In this document: positions 1 through 11,300 of the stretch, piece by piece
How positions within the stretch are numbered: position 1 is the stretch's first letter
Layout of the letters: each line of letters opens with the position of its first letter
Origin: Pararge aegeria
Taxonomy: Eukaryota; Arthropoda; Insecta; Lepidoptera; Nymphalidae
Length of the DNA: 64,000 nt
Assembly: GCF_905163445.1 (NCBI RefSeq)
Contig: NC_053200.1
Location: 4,030,001-4,094,000 of the forward strand
Reading direction: 5' to 3'
Notes under the pieces: generated by a model
What the model saw: only the letters and a program-made list of their open reading frames with translations
What the model was told of the DNA's origin: nothing
Database searches by the model: none
Position numbers and translations under genes: made by a program

Positions 1-45
1 TCCACCAGACCAGACCAGAGAAAGTTCTGAAATTATCGATTGACC
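1..45 (-). repeat. Fragment of 'GACCTCC' tRNA-headed SINE
   Basis: CCAGACCAGACCAGAGAAA is the minus-strand version of the body of the SINE seen in full at 6746-7107. It is cut off by the window edge. Confidence 0.5.
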
Positions 46-263
46 CCTGCTCTGAACGGGCCCAGTGGCGTGCATAGAAGGTATGCAGATGATATAAAGT
101 GAAGAAAATCTCCAGTACGAGTTATAAAATCTAAAGGATAGGCTTTCTATAACTCTTATAGTGAGTATTCTTAAGTTTTTTTTAACTCGTACTGGAGATT
201 TTCTTCACTTTATATCATCTACATACCCTCTATGCATCCCACTGGGCCCGTTCAGGGCAGGGG
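44..263 (+). mobile_element. Palindromic MITE (GTGGCGTGCAT family), extended arms
   Basis: The two halves are inverted copies: left CAGTGGCGTGCATAGAAGG and right CCTCTATGCATCCCACTG, with CTCCAGTACGAGTTATAAAA inside each arm. This copy has a further 20-base inverted repeat outside (44-63 against 244-263, one mismatch). Short AT-rich loop; no coding potential. Confidence 0.75.
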
Positions 264-1920
264 ATTAACTACCTTTTTTTTTTTATTGGTAATAGACTAA
301 GGACTGACCACAATCTCACCTGTCGGAGAATGCAAATGTGGCCTAAGATGAGACGCCTAGAAGATTCTTCTTTCTATTTACTCTTGTTTTAAAGATAAAC
401 TATCTACTTATTTCAAACATAATGTAAATACTCTGAAATAGCATAGCAGCATCACGCCAACTTAGCGTGCCGTTCTATGAACTGTCAAAGCCCGAGGCGT
501 TTCAAGCTGTGAAATAACACGGTTCATTATAACAGCTATAATATTTGCACTGTTTTATTCATTCTCCGCAGAATTTATGCTTTTGTTATTGTGGTCTAGC
601 TTGTTCTCGGTTTAATATTTCCTAGAGTTATTTTGTCTGTGGTGGAATTCTATTGGTTTTTATTTAAAATTTACGACGTATTCGAATTAACGTATTTTAA
701 AGCTTGCTGGTTTGATCGAATGTCTGTTTTATCTAGTGGTAAGGAAGTTCAGATTCGATTTCATTTTAAAATTTATTTGGTGTTGGAGTTTTCTTCAAAC
801 AATTCCTAGCATATATCAGCCCAAAACTTTTGGCTTTTTCTTTAATGCATAAAGAAGCCGACATTTGTTCCCTGTTTATATCCACTGACAAGGGATAAAA
901 TTTACCTGCCACTTCGCTGCCTATCAACTAAAGACGAAGTTTATTCCCGTTTAATATATTATTTACATTATTTGGTAATTTTACCCGTGCGCCCAATCTC
1001 GAAGATATATATTTAGTCCTTTCCCGCGGAAGTACCAATATATATTGGTATAGCGTGGACTAAAGCCACTATCAGAAGGAGGAGGATTATTTATTAATTT
1101 ATTAGCGGTCCTTCGCGAATTCGTCCGCTTTATTTAATAAATTAATTTAATATTCAATATTCGGACACTACAGAGGATATATATAGAAGCAGCATATAAA
1201 AGGTAGCCTTATCGCTTAGTTGGGCAACCTTAGGATTAAGAAAACATGTAAAAAAACTACATAATAAAGGTCTTTGCCCAGCAGTGGGACATAAATATGC
1301 TGTGTATGATGATGAATCAAAAAGATCAAAAGCTATAAAAGTCAATTGGTGTACCTACACCACTGGCTTGACCAATTAATGTCGAGTAAAACATATACAC
1401 TTGCGCCATTAAGAATACTAAAGGCTCTTCAAAGAATGCAAAATAAGCAAATAAGGTAAAATAGATGGAGTGCCTTTGCAAAAATACCAAACATCCCAAG
1501 TCGTGCTGGTAAAATCAGCGATCAGACGTTCCATTGTTTTACTAAAATTCTTGCATGCAACGATGCTGTCTTGTCAGTGTTAATGCTTCTCGATACATAG
1601 GTTGTATATTAAATGGACATGTGTGGTATATTTCTAAGGCGCATTAAATTCAACAGCCGTAGCAAAGGGTCGTGAGTAATCATCAATAAATACGGTGCTA
1701 TGTACAGAATTCCTAATGAAGTTGTTTCCTTTAATTTATAGAAGTGTTGCTTCGTTTCTGGGTTGGTATTTCTCGTGACATTAAACTCTTACAGTTAGTT
1801 AACCTTAATGTAGTACACCGAAGTTTCATTTTGAGTTCAGTTACAAACAGTACGGTTTATTGCAGAGATGTTTTGAATAAAATTTTAGCTATCCCACTTC
1901 TGATGAAGAAGTGAGATGAG
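264..1920. other. Non-coding, AT-rich; only repeat fragments
   Basis: I see no coding exon. Around 860-1010 there is a degraded copy of the GGCAGGAGACAA-type MITE (compare 39742-40006). Around 1266-1310 a short SINE-tail piece (CCCAGCAGTGGGACATAAAT) occurs. Confidence 0.5.
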
Positions 1921-2214
1921 ATGATAGCCCAGTGGGTAGGACTTCGACTTCACATTCAGGGGCGGCGAGTTGGAATACCAGCACGTACCTCTAACTTTTT
2001 TAATTTATGTGCGTTTTAAGCAATCGAAATATCACTTGCTTCAACTGTGAAGGAAATCATTGTGAGGAACTGCATACCTGAGAGTTCTCAATAGTGTTCT
2101 CAAAGGTGTGTGAAGTCCACCAATCCACACTGGGCCAGCGTGGTGGACTACGCCCTTAACCCATTCTTACTGTGGAAGAAGACCTGTGCCCTGAAGTGTT
2201 CTGGTAATGGTTGA
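1921..2214 (+). repeat. SINE family 2 ('GATAGCCCAGTGGGTAGG'), near full length
   Basis: It begins with a tRNA-like head (box A-like GATAGCCCAGTGGGTAGGAC) and continues through GAGTTCTC, GTCCACCAATCC and TGGTGGACTACG to a GGTAATGG-type end. The box B-like GAGTTGGAATA is degenerate. Confidence 0.7.
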
Positions 2215-3299
2215 TTCTCAATTTTTATTATGAAACATCAATCTTTAGTGTTTTTTTTAATTGTCGACAAGTAGCTTGTATAATTGTTGCATAAAATGCA
2301 TTGCTTAATTTTTTTTCTTACTGATATCGAAAATCAGTACTGAAAAAATGTTGTCGGCGGCCGTTGCCTCCGTCGTTTGTTATCCTCGGAAGTATATTTA
2401 TAATATATGAAAAAAAATATTTTATTGAAGACTTATAAAATAGACGGTGAAGTTCACAGTCAAGCTGTTCAAAGTATACCAACCTCTTAACCCGTTCGAA
2501 CATTTTCAATAAATAACTTACAGAAAGCTACTCGATTATTCCGTAAAAAACTACGTGCCTCCGGCTTTCGAAGCTCCGACCAACGTAATTACTAAATTAC
2601 ACCGGGTTAGTATGCAAAACGCGAAAAATAAACATTTTCCCACTTTATAAAGGCAACATATCGTTAAAACATCCAATTTCGATATAAAAAAAACGATTAT
2701 CGTAAATATAAAACTTGTTTTCGATACGAAGGAATGATGGGATGATGGACGTAGAGGTAGGTTTACCATAAATTTTATTACCACAGAGAGAGCGTCCCAC
2801 TTTGCTAATAAATATTAAACTGAATTATGTTTACTTAATCGAGGTAACACGACACTGGAAGTTGAACTGAATTTATTGCATTACCATAAAATTTCTCTTC
2901 ATCGAAATGTAGAATTACTGTTGATATATTCTAACCACATAATATTTGGGAGAAATGTTTATATCGTGTTATTTGCATCGGTCCATTATAACTATTTTAC
3001 TCATTGGACTATCCACGACGGTGCCTTGCCCGGCAATTTACTTATGTGGAAAACTACTTCTTTACGGACTTCAAACCTCAAATAAATATAGCGTCGAAAT
3101 ATAGTGATTGAATGATGGATTAATGAATGAGCTATTTAACTTTGCCAGATATTTTAAAGGCGAATCATTATTATTAAAAACGATATATTATAGCTGTTAC
3201 CAGCGTTCTTGGTCGGAGTTTATAACGGTTTTTTACAAAACCATGGGAAGCCAAGATACCAAATATCTAGGGATAAAAACATGCCTATGTTACTCTCCA
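2215..3299. other. Non-coding, nothing recognised
   Basis: AT-rich sequence with short open frames that show no family resemblance and no splice context. Confidence 0.5.
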
Positions 3300-3468
3300 T
3301 CAAATAACAAGTCAAGAAACGATTACATAAGGCTTAACAGGAGGTCTCAGATTGATGGACACGGGGCGGCACTTTGCAAAACGGGTCCTTGTGATTTATG
3401 GGCGATGGGTTTTCACTCACCATCAGGTGAGCCATCTGCTTGGTCCTTCGTAACTTAAAAAAAAAAAG
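3300..3468 (+). repeat. LINE 3'-end fragment ('TCAGGTGAGCCATCTGCT')
   Basis: It includes GATGGACACGGGGCGGCACT and ACCATCAGGTGAGCCATCTG and ends in a poly(A) run. Related ends occur at 23085-23352, 40505-40650 and 43370-43440. Confidence 0.5.
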
Positions 3469-4009
3469 TATCTATCAGGAATTATCCTGATCATACCTCG
3501 CCATATTGTAACCCTACCTATAGTCGATACTTTGACGAGATAGTATAATAACCATAATAACACGTTGAGGCATGTAAACAATGGCGTGATTAATATTTTA
3601 AGCTGAGATAAAGAACCTGGTAGCTTTAAAAGAGCTTTTGCTCGTCTTTTAATTCAAGAGAGAATACGCTTGTTTACTTTTCTAAGTACCTATTCTTCGT
3701 TTTCTTTTTCGATAGTTACCGCGGTTATTAAGCCTTATATAAAGAGCTATGTTTAACCTACTTTGTATCAAAATAACTAAAAATACTTACCTTCGAGTAA
3801 CTAGATTGAGTACGCAAACGTATCACTGTTGTGAAGTTAGCTAGGGTGCTGGGAACAATTTTACCGTTGACCGTACATATACATAAATTTGAAAACGCAC
3901 AAAACTCCAAAAAGTTTATTACGACGCCCGTGCCGTGCGAGATCGAACATGTTCCCCCCACATGGAGGCCGGAGTGTTAACCACAAGGTTTCTTCTTCTC
4001 CCGTTCCAA

Positions 4010-4232
4010 GTTCGTACCAATTTTCTTTAAAAAAAAAAAATAGCCGGCTAAGATTGTTGTGGGCTCTTAGACCAAGGCGCGGTTGGAACCCTTGTAGTTT
4101 TAGGTATCAGTTGGCGAACGTAGTTATCACCAACACCTAACAATTATGTAAACATATAGATATTTATGAAATCTTCATAAGTGCCTGTGATAGGCGTACA
4201 TGAATAAATAATATTTGAATTTATTAACTTGT
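4010..4232 (+). repeat. Non-LTR retrotransposon 3' tail
   Basis: It has GGCGCGGTTGGAACCCTTG and the downstream GTACATGAATAAATAATATT end, similar in style to 45735-45890. It is a 5'-truncated tail with no RT domain. Confidence 0.45.
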
Positions 4233-4254
4233 ACGTATGGCTGCTGGATCACTC

Positions 4255-4728
4255 CAGCTAGCAGAGCTCACTCCAGAAGCTTAGCAGGCCGCCCAGGTCA
4301 CCGGAAGTGATGCTGACGAGCCGAGGTATGCTGCGCGTTGTTCGATTACTCATCATTCATCTATGTCCATCATCGATCGAGGTAATTTTGGACCTACCAA
4401 TGCATAAGTTTAAAGAATGTGTTAAAACACATTTATTAAAGCGAGGTTATTATACAATTGATGAATTTCTTAATGACAAGGTTGCTTGGAAGCATCCGGC
4501 TCCGCTTTCATCTCTCACAAGTTAGAAAAATGAATTTTAAAATGTAAAATGTAAATTATTGATGTTGGAAAATAGCAACTGCTGAGTTTCCTGCCGGCTT
4601 CTTCTCGGTAGAATCTGCCTTCCGAACCGGCGGTAGAGTCACTACACACAGACAGACTTGACGTTTCAAAAGTGCTTATATTAGGCCTACTTGAAATAAA
4701 TGAATTTTGAATTTTTGAATTTTGATCA
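4255..4728 (+). pseudogene. LINE fragment: ORF2 C-terminus plus 3' UTR
   Basis: The + frame from about 4365 to 4524 encodes DLPMHKFKECVKTHLLKRG and YYTIDEFLNDKVAWKHP, a typical C-terminal end of a non-LTR retrotransposon ORF2. The 3' UTR (CTGCCGGCTTCTTCTCGGTA, GGCCTACTTGAAATAAATGA) follows. A roughly 90% similar copy on the minus strand is split at 38617-38790 and 39196-39345. 5'-truncated and inactive. Confidence 0.65.
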
Positions 4729-4967
4729 CTAATAAAAAGTGATCGATGGTCTCCATGTACGCTCTGCGCAGAGGACTGTCGGTTGTATCTAAAAACAAAT
4801 GCGTTTCTTTAGTTGGCATTTTCCTGTTATAACCACTTGGCTATCACTGCAGTTATAATTTCAGTATGGATTTATAAAATAGGTGTATGTAAAGTACTTG
4901 CTGTCCATGCAAATTAGGCTTCTCTTAATAAATTTATCCAGAAAAATTAGTACATAGAATAAATTTT

Positions 4968-5220
4968 GACGGCCGATTGGCGCAGTGGGCTGCTACCCTG
5001 CTTTCTGAGCCCAAGACTGGATTCGATTCCCACCACTGGAAATGTTTGTGTGATGAACGTGTTGAATGTTTTTCAGCGTCTTTTTGTTTATGTGTTTAAT
5101 ATAAGTATTTTTGTAAATTATTTTTATAAATATTCATCTGTCATCTTAGTACGCATAACACAAGCTACGCTTACTTGGGGGCTAGATGGCGATGTGTGTA
5201 TTGTCGTAATATATTTATTT
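4968..5220 (+). repeat. SINE family 1 ('GGCCGATTGGCGCAG'), full length
   Basis: The tRNA-like head GGCCGATTGGCGCAGTGGGC has box A, and GGATTCGATTCCC is box B. The body runs through TTTTCAGCGTCT and CATAACACAAGCTACGCTTA to GATGGCGATGTGTGTATTGT. It is a Pol III SINE, not a functional tRNA. Confidence 0.8.
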
Positions 5221-5728
5221 AAGAACTTATTTATTTATTCATAAAATACACCAACAATTAATTGTAACTACATTCATAAAAAATTTAAATTATGCGTTAG
5301 AATTACATATTCTGTCCAGTGCCATTACAATAATCAATTATAGGTGTATAGAGCATTATCGTTGTTATCTCCAGTCACATTATAAAAAAAAAAACTCAAA
5401 TATTAGTTACCCATAGTATTTAACATAGTATTTAACTAAAAACTATTAAAAATAATAATGTAAACTTATGCCTTAAGAAGTGATGATTAATAACTATTTA
5501 TGGAGCAAAGTAAGTGAAATTTGTATGGAAAATATTTTAGCATTATTGAAGTGGTTTGCGTGTCTGACGAGCCGTGTCCCGCGGCGAGAGGCAATCACTC
5601 TGAGCATATTGACTGGTTAAGAGCCTGCTCAACTGGAATTGTTATTGTTCACGTACTTTTTAGAACTCCGTAGTGAAATAACACTCCTTACTAGATAAAC
5701 TCAGCCACATTTCATAAATATAGACCAG

Positions 5729-5870
5729 CGGGTACAATACCACAATAATATTTTTGGATTTGTCGATATTTTGACCCAGTTGCATTGATCGTGGTCACGA
5801 CGGGACTAATGCAACTGGGTCGAAATATCGACAAATTCAAAAATATTATCGTGGTATGTACCTACCCGTT
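5729..5870. mobile_element. Palindromic MITE ('ATATTTTTGGATTTGTCGAT')
   Basis: Long near-perfect inverted repeats: GGATTTGTCGATATTTTGAC and CGAAATATCGACAAATTC, with GCGGGTAC...ACCCGT at the ends and a GTGGTCACGAC loop. Partial relatives are at 22487-22620 and 27086-27130. Confidence 0.7.
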
Positions 5871-6192
5871 GAACTATATTTAAGAAATGTTGATTAACCA
5901 CGAAATTCTTGGTTTTAAAATCTTTAATAAACTCCGCCACGTCTTGCTGTGGTTCAGTCTCATATAAATAAAACGCTTATTATTCGTGTTCCAGTGGGAA
6001 TCTAGGATAAAGAGTATATAAAACCTCTAATATTAAAAGCAATCTTTGAGTTTTGAGGACAGTACGAATGCTGAACTTTTATGTTATGATATTTTCGTCT
6101 ATCTTCGTACGATGTTATAGATATAGATCTTGTGATAAAGACAGGATCGTATACAAAATTGGTTCAAGTGGTTAGTTGGCACGCACTGTGAT

Positions 6193-6567
6193 CACTGGCG
6201 TGCATAGAGGGTATGCAGGGTATACGGATGATATAAAATTTAGAAAATCTAAGGGTTGTCTGTAAGAGATTGCTTTTGCAATAAGGCCGCCTTTGCACAC
6301 AACTGTATTTAACTTTAGTTTTATTTATTTTTAATTGTTTTTAATTTTACTTATTTTTTTCTTTTCTTGTGTGTTTCTTGTATTGTTTTTAAGTTTGTGC
6401 ATTAAAGTATTCTAAATGAATAAATAAAAAAATCTCGATTACGAGTTATAAATATTCAAGGGTAGGCTCTTTATGACCTTACAACGCCTATTCTTAAGTT
6501 TTTTATTAATTGTACTGGAGATTTTCTTCATTTTATATCATCTGCATACCCTCAATGCACGCCACTG
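6193..6567 (+). mobile_element. Palindromic MITE (GTGGCGTGCAT family), interrupted
   Basis: The ends are CACTGGCGTGCATAGAGGG and CCTCAATGCACGCCACTG, as in the copy at 44-263. The left arm is broken by a LINE tail at about 6251-6430, so the MITE is the older insertion. Confidence 0.7.
6251..6430 (+). repeat. LINE 3' tail with conserved hairpin, inserted in MITE
   Basis: It carries the AATAAGGCCGCCTTTGCAC block and an AATGAATAAATAAA end. Its hairpin is ATTGC-TTTT-GCAAT where other copies have ATCGC/GCGAT. Confidence 0.6.
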
Positions 6568-6745
6568 ACTGTGATTTATTTTAGACTACTTCTTTTTGGT
6601 TTTTCGTTTCAATCCTGCGAAACCGATGATTTTCGGGGAATAAAAATAATCCTATATCCGAATCCCGCATGCAAGCTAAGTCTTTGCAAATTATCATCAA
6701 AGTCGCTGATTGGTAAATAGAACATACTTTCGCATTTATTTTTCG

Positions 6746-7107
6746 ACGACCTCCATGGCGCAGCGGTGAGCGCTGTGGTTTTAAGTTGGAGGTCCCGGGT
6801 TCAATTCCCGGCAGGGGCAACATGGGAATTTACAATTTCTTAATTTTCTCTGGTCTTGTCTGGTGGGACAAGAAGTTGTCTTCGGCCGTGGCTAGTTACC
6901 ACCCTACCGACAAAGACGTGCCGCGATTTAGCGTTCCGGTGCGGTGGCACGAAAAAAACGATAAGGAGTATGGTTTTAATATATCTGTCATACTCCGTAA
7001 CAGGTTAGCCCGTTAACATTAGACTGCATGATGCACTTACATTACTTCTTAGATCAGGTGAGATTGCAGTCAAGGGCTAACTTATAGTGAAATAATAAAA
7101 AATAAAG
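6746..7107 (+). repeat. SINE family 3 ('GACCTCCATGGCGCAGCGGTG'), full length
   Basis: The tRNA-like head GACCTCCATGGCGCAGCGG has box A, and GGGTTCAATTCCCGG is box B. The body has TGGCTAGTTACCACCC and ACAAAGACGTGCCGC, and the tail is GTGAGATTGCAGTCAAGGGC followed by an A-rich end. Confidence 0.8.
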
Positions 7108-7370
7108 ATAGAGAAGTAAAATAAACGCAACGATGATCTGTAATGTATAATAGTATGAGACAAATTAAATAAGCCAACCTTGGCATAAGAAAAAGCTATA
7201 ATCATCAGGTAATAAACAGTTCGTGATAAAATTATCAACTAGGCAGGCACTCAAGTAAATTACCTACTTTAACGGCCACCGAAGGATTACATTTTCTTGG
7301 GCAATCTTCTTAAGGCTCGGTTCATACGGTCGAGCAACTACGACAGAGATTCGCGAGTTCGCCAGTGTGC

Positions 7371-7412
7371 AGTGGCGTGCACTTCATACATGCACAAAAG
7401 CTCTGCCTACCC
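7371..7412 (+). repeat. Fragment of CAGTGGCGTGCACTTCATAC element
   Basis: CAGTGGCGTGCACTTCATAC followed by ATGCACAAAAGC. Its mirror form is at 50660-50690 (ATGTATGAAGTGCACGCCAC), so this is one end of a short inverted-repeat element. Confidence 0.45.
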
Positions 7413-7413
7413 T

Positions 7414-7670
7414 CGGCCAATTGGCGCAGTGGGCAGCGACCCTGCTTTCTGAGTCCAAGGCCTTGGGTTCGATTCTCACAACTGGACAATATTTGTGTGA
7501 TGAACATGAATGTTTTTCAGTGTCTGGGTGTTTATCTATATGTTATAAGTATTTATGTATATTATTCATTAAAAATATTCATCAGTTATCTTAGTATCCA
7601 TAACACAAGCTACGCTTACTTTGGTACTAGATGGCGATGTGTGTATTGTCATAGTATATTTATTATTATT
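7414..7670 (+). repeat. SINE family 1, full length
   Basis: CGGCCAATTGGCGCAGTGGG head, box B GGGTTCGATTCTC, CATAACACAAGCTACGCTTA body, GATGGCGATGTGTGTATTGT end. Confidence 0.8.
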
Positions 7671-8188
7671 ATTTATAGTGTGTATACAATTTAAATGTCT
7701 CTGCCGGAAAAAGGCTGCTCTTTATAACTCTTTCATTTTACTCAGGCGTTAAGAGCGTCAAGTCCCTTGTCCTGCTCCAATACAAATTGGCCATAATTAT
7801 TATTATTACTTATATCTGTGTTTAATATTGTATAAATATTTTTTATTTTGTCAAGAAAACTAAGATCCTTATTTTAAGGTAAGATCATCTGCATTTTTTT
7901 TCGGTTTTTAAAAAATACCGCGGTATCTGACCGTTTACTCGGCGTAGAGAGTATCTTGTCTCTCTCCACGTTGAAACTTGCAGGCTGCCTCTATGCAAGA
8001 TCGGTTTAACTATGCAGCCGTGCATGGGTAACAAAGGTTTATTATTTTAACGCTATCCCGGTAGCACTAGGGTAACGTTTTCGACGTCCGTACGTTCGAT
8101 TAACATTTTATTTTTTCACCTCATGGTGAAAACCTTCGCCTATAAACATTTTCTATTTTTTTTTAATAAAAAATAATTTTTATTACAG

Positions 8189-8350
8189 GTATGTAAACCG
8201 GATATCGACTGCACACTGCCGGAGAACAAGTGGCGGTATATAGAGCATTTCAATTGTCTCGGCACTGAGAACAAGCTGATGAAGGAGATGCGTCTGTCGT
8301 TCCCGAGTGGGCACTCTTCCTTCTCCGCGTACACTATGTTTTATTTCGCG
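8189..8350 (+). CDS. Copy A, exon homologous to exon 4 (motif C2)
   Basis: The acceptor is TTTTTATTACAG and the donor is GTAAGT, leaving 54 codons in phase 0. The exon encodes the extracellular loop with Cys pairs (CKPDIDC and FNCLG) and then SFPSGHSSFSAY, the C2 catalytic motif at the start of TM4. Confidence 0.92.
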
Positions 8351-11300
8351 GTAAGTTGAAAATCTGCTCTTCTTATGTATGGGGCCCTAGTACCTAGATA
8401 CCTTTTTATAAATTAACGTAAATGAGAGACATGACAACAGCCTAGTTTAAGTCAGTCCTATTGCTGAGCACAGGTTTTATATAATAATAATAATAAATCT
8501 TTTTACAAAACAAAACATAAGAATCAACATATATAGTCCACATTAGAGACCGTGAACAAAAAAATGAAAAGATCTTAAAATTAGGTAACTAAATAAAATT
8601 AAAAAAACTAACTACATATAGAAGCAGGCGTTAGTTTGCGGAAATCGCTCCGAAACCGGAGCATGCTCCGGAGATGATGTCTTCAGAATGAATAATTGTT
8701 AAGACTTAACAGTTATTGATTGGAAACGTGCGTAAAGGGTGCATTGCCGAGGATCTGTTTGGTGTGGAGTATACGAATTTAACAAATTATAAATTACACC
8801 ATACAGATGCTCCTGCTGTTCGCGGAGTATAGCAAATTAAGCTTAATTTTCATAATATATGTTGGCAGTGACATAATACTATGCAACGTTAACATATCTG
8901 TGGTGTTGTTTCTCCCAAACAGAGTATCGTCTCAGCGTTATGCTGTAGCAGGTTTAGTGATCATTGCTACAGTGCTGATTTTCAGATATCTTATATATCT
9001 GATTTTCAGATAGTATTTTTTTCGTTGGATATAACATAACCTTCGAACTTCCTTATCCCGCCTGCTTACTACTTAAGCCGAACTTGCATTATTAGGGCGC
9101 TTCACCCTCAACAAAGGATGTACACTTTCCGCTTCATATTAGTTTACTTTAAAACTTACTCTAGGGTCTGGGTATTTTATCTACAAGTGTATAGCACTAC
9201 TATACTATCCCTTTGTTAGTGGCGTGCACAAGGATTTAGACCAGGGCAGAAGGCGTGCATAGAGGGTATGCACAGGGTATGAAGAAGATAAAAAATGAAG
9301 AAAATCTCCAGTACGAGAAAAAACTTAAGGTTAGGTAAGAGTTATAAAAAGTCTATCCTTAAGTATTTATAACTCGTACTGGAGATTTTCTTCATTTTAT
9401 ATCATCTCTCTGCACGCCACTGGACCAGGGTAAGCATAATTCAAAACTTGGCAGAAAATGGAAAAATCCTCCTACTCTACAAGTGATATATTTTTTTAGG
9501 TTAGGCAGCGTTTCCGCGCATGTATGAAGTGCGCGCCAATGCCTATTGTTGTGAGAAATACACTGCTAGTTTCCACCGTTACCATCTAAGACTGTATCAT
9601 AACTTACCAGCAGGTGAGATTACAGTCAAGGGCTAACTTGTAGTGGCATAAAAAAAAGGTCTTCATTTTCACCTGATGCTCAATATAAAACTAATCAGTT
9701 AATTTTACGAATGCATAGCAGATGAACTGTTCCAAAATATGGCAGGAATCCTGATCATTGAACTTCTAAGTTTCGTAAAATTTTATAATTCTTTAAAAAA
9801 GTAGCAACGATGTGCATGACATGAAATTCCATTAACTTAAAATTCTTTTAAGTGACACTTGTTTTACTTTAAGTCTAGTGGATCTATCAAAGCGATAAAC
9901 GGTCTTCGTTTTTTATATACAACAAACCGTTTATTATTTCCGTGTTTCTCCCCCTTTCCTAGTAACAAAAACCCGTAAACCCGTGCGATCCGGATCTGAC
10001 ATATTCTCCCCCATAACTTACCACCGTATCGATATTCGTTCCACCCCAATACATACTGTGAACGAAATCAGTAAGCTGTTCGATCTATGCAGTCCATTTA
10101 CATTGCATACATTTTATGGGTTATAGTTTTATCGGTCAAGAAATGTATCACTCTGTGATTTACATTCATAAATAATTAATAAAGGTTACCTGTTACTAAA
10201 AACTATTCATTCACATTGGAAAATGTAGATAAAGAAACTTTTTATGCTACCAGCACTTAAAAGAAGTCGAGTGAAGTAATCTAAAGACTAAAGGCCTTTT
10301 AAAAGTTAGATAAAAATTACATCGGGAATCATGTTATGAAAACACATTACAATGGCATAAATGAGGTACAAAACCTTTCGCAAACGATCTGCGTCTTGAT
10401 TCAGATGCTATGCTAGTGCACATTTCTTTATTATTCGAACGTGAATACCAAAGTACTGTGTAATTTGTATGGAACGTGGAAACAATTAATAACTTACATG
10501 GGCGTTTTAGGTATATATAATTTATCATGCATATGTTTTGAGAGGGCCATATATTGTCAGCTTTCATTGTCAAACTTCGATGTGCTAAATACTCGTTCTT
10601 TTTTTAATTTCAGTTCTATCTACATAAAAGATTCACATGGCGTGGATCGAAGCTACTGCGTCACGGTATCCAATTCTTGTTGATCATGCTGGCCTGGTAT
10701 ACTGTAATGACGCGAGTTTCAGACTACAAGCATCATTGGAGCGATGTGCTTGCCGGTTTTAGTATCGGATTACTCTATGCTGTTATTATTGTGAGTGTAC
10801 TTATTTTTTTGAGATTTTTTAAGTTAAGTAGTCAGTTACTCCTTAACTTAAAATTTATGACTTTATTTATTCGTTTGTAGTTATTTGAATGTAGGTTTAT
10901 AATAATTTTACACCAACTATTTGTTCTCGCTCTTGTTGTCCTAATCCTAAGGTTGCCTGGCAGAGATCGCTTCTAAGCGATAAGGCCGCATTTTGTATTC
11001 TACTCCAGGTCTTTGTGTTTCTCTCTATTTGTCCTTTATTTTTCTAACTGTGTAATGGTGTACAAATAAATGGGTGTAGATAATGATCTTCACCCGCTCG
11101 AGAAGAGAAAGAGAATGAGAAATAAATGATTTTATATATTATGAGACTTAAATTCAAAATTTAATGATTTAAGTTTATGGTTTAAATAAAATAAAGCAAA
11201 ATCTAGCCCGGCGATGCGGGCTGGGTACGCTATTAATCTATAAAAACTTATTTCATAGTGTTTGTTATCGAGCTCCTTCGAAACGGCTTTACCGACTCTT

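Noticed and set aside
4980..5040. tRNA gene (box A and box B present)
   Set aside because: The head recurs about 15 times with the same unrelated 200-base body and does not fold as a complete tRNA, so it is a SINE.
6746..6818. tRNA gene with GGGTTCAATTCCCGG
   Set aside because: Same reason: it is the head of SINE family 3, present at least four times with the same body.
1..8188. Missing exons 1-3 of phosphatase copy A
   Set aside because: I looked for K-x6-RPHFFD and RGYF-type exons followed by GT and found none; they most likely lie upstream of the window.
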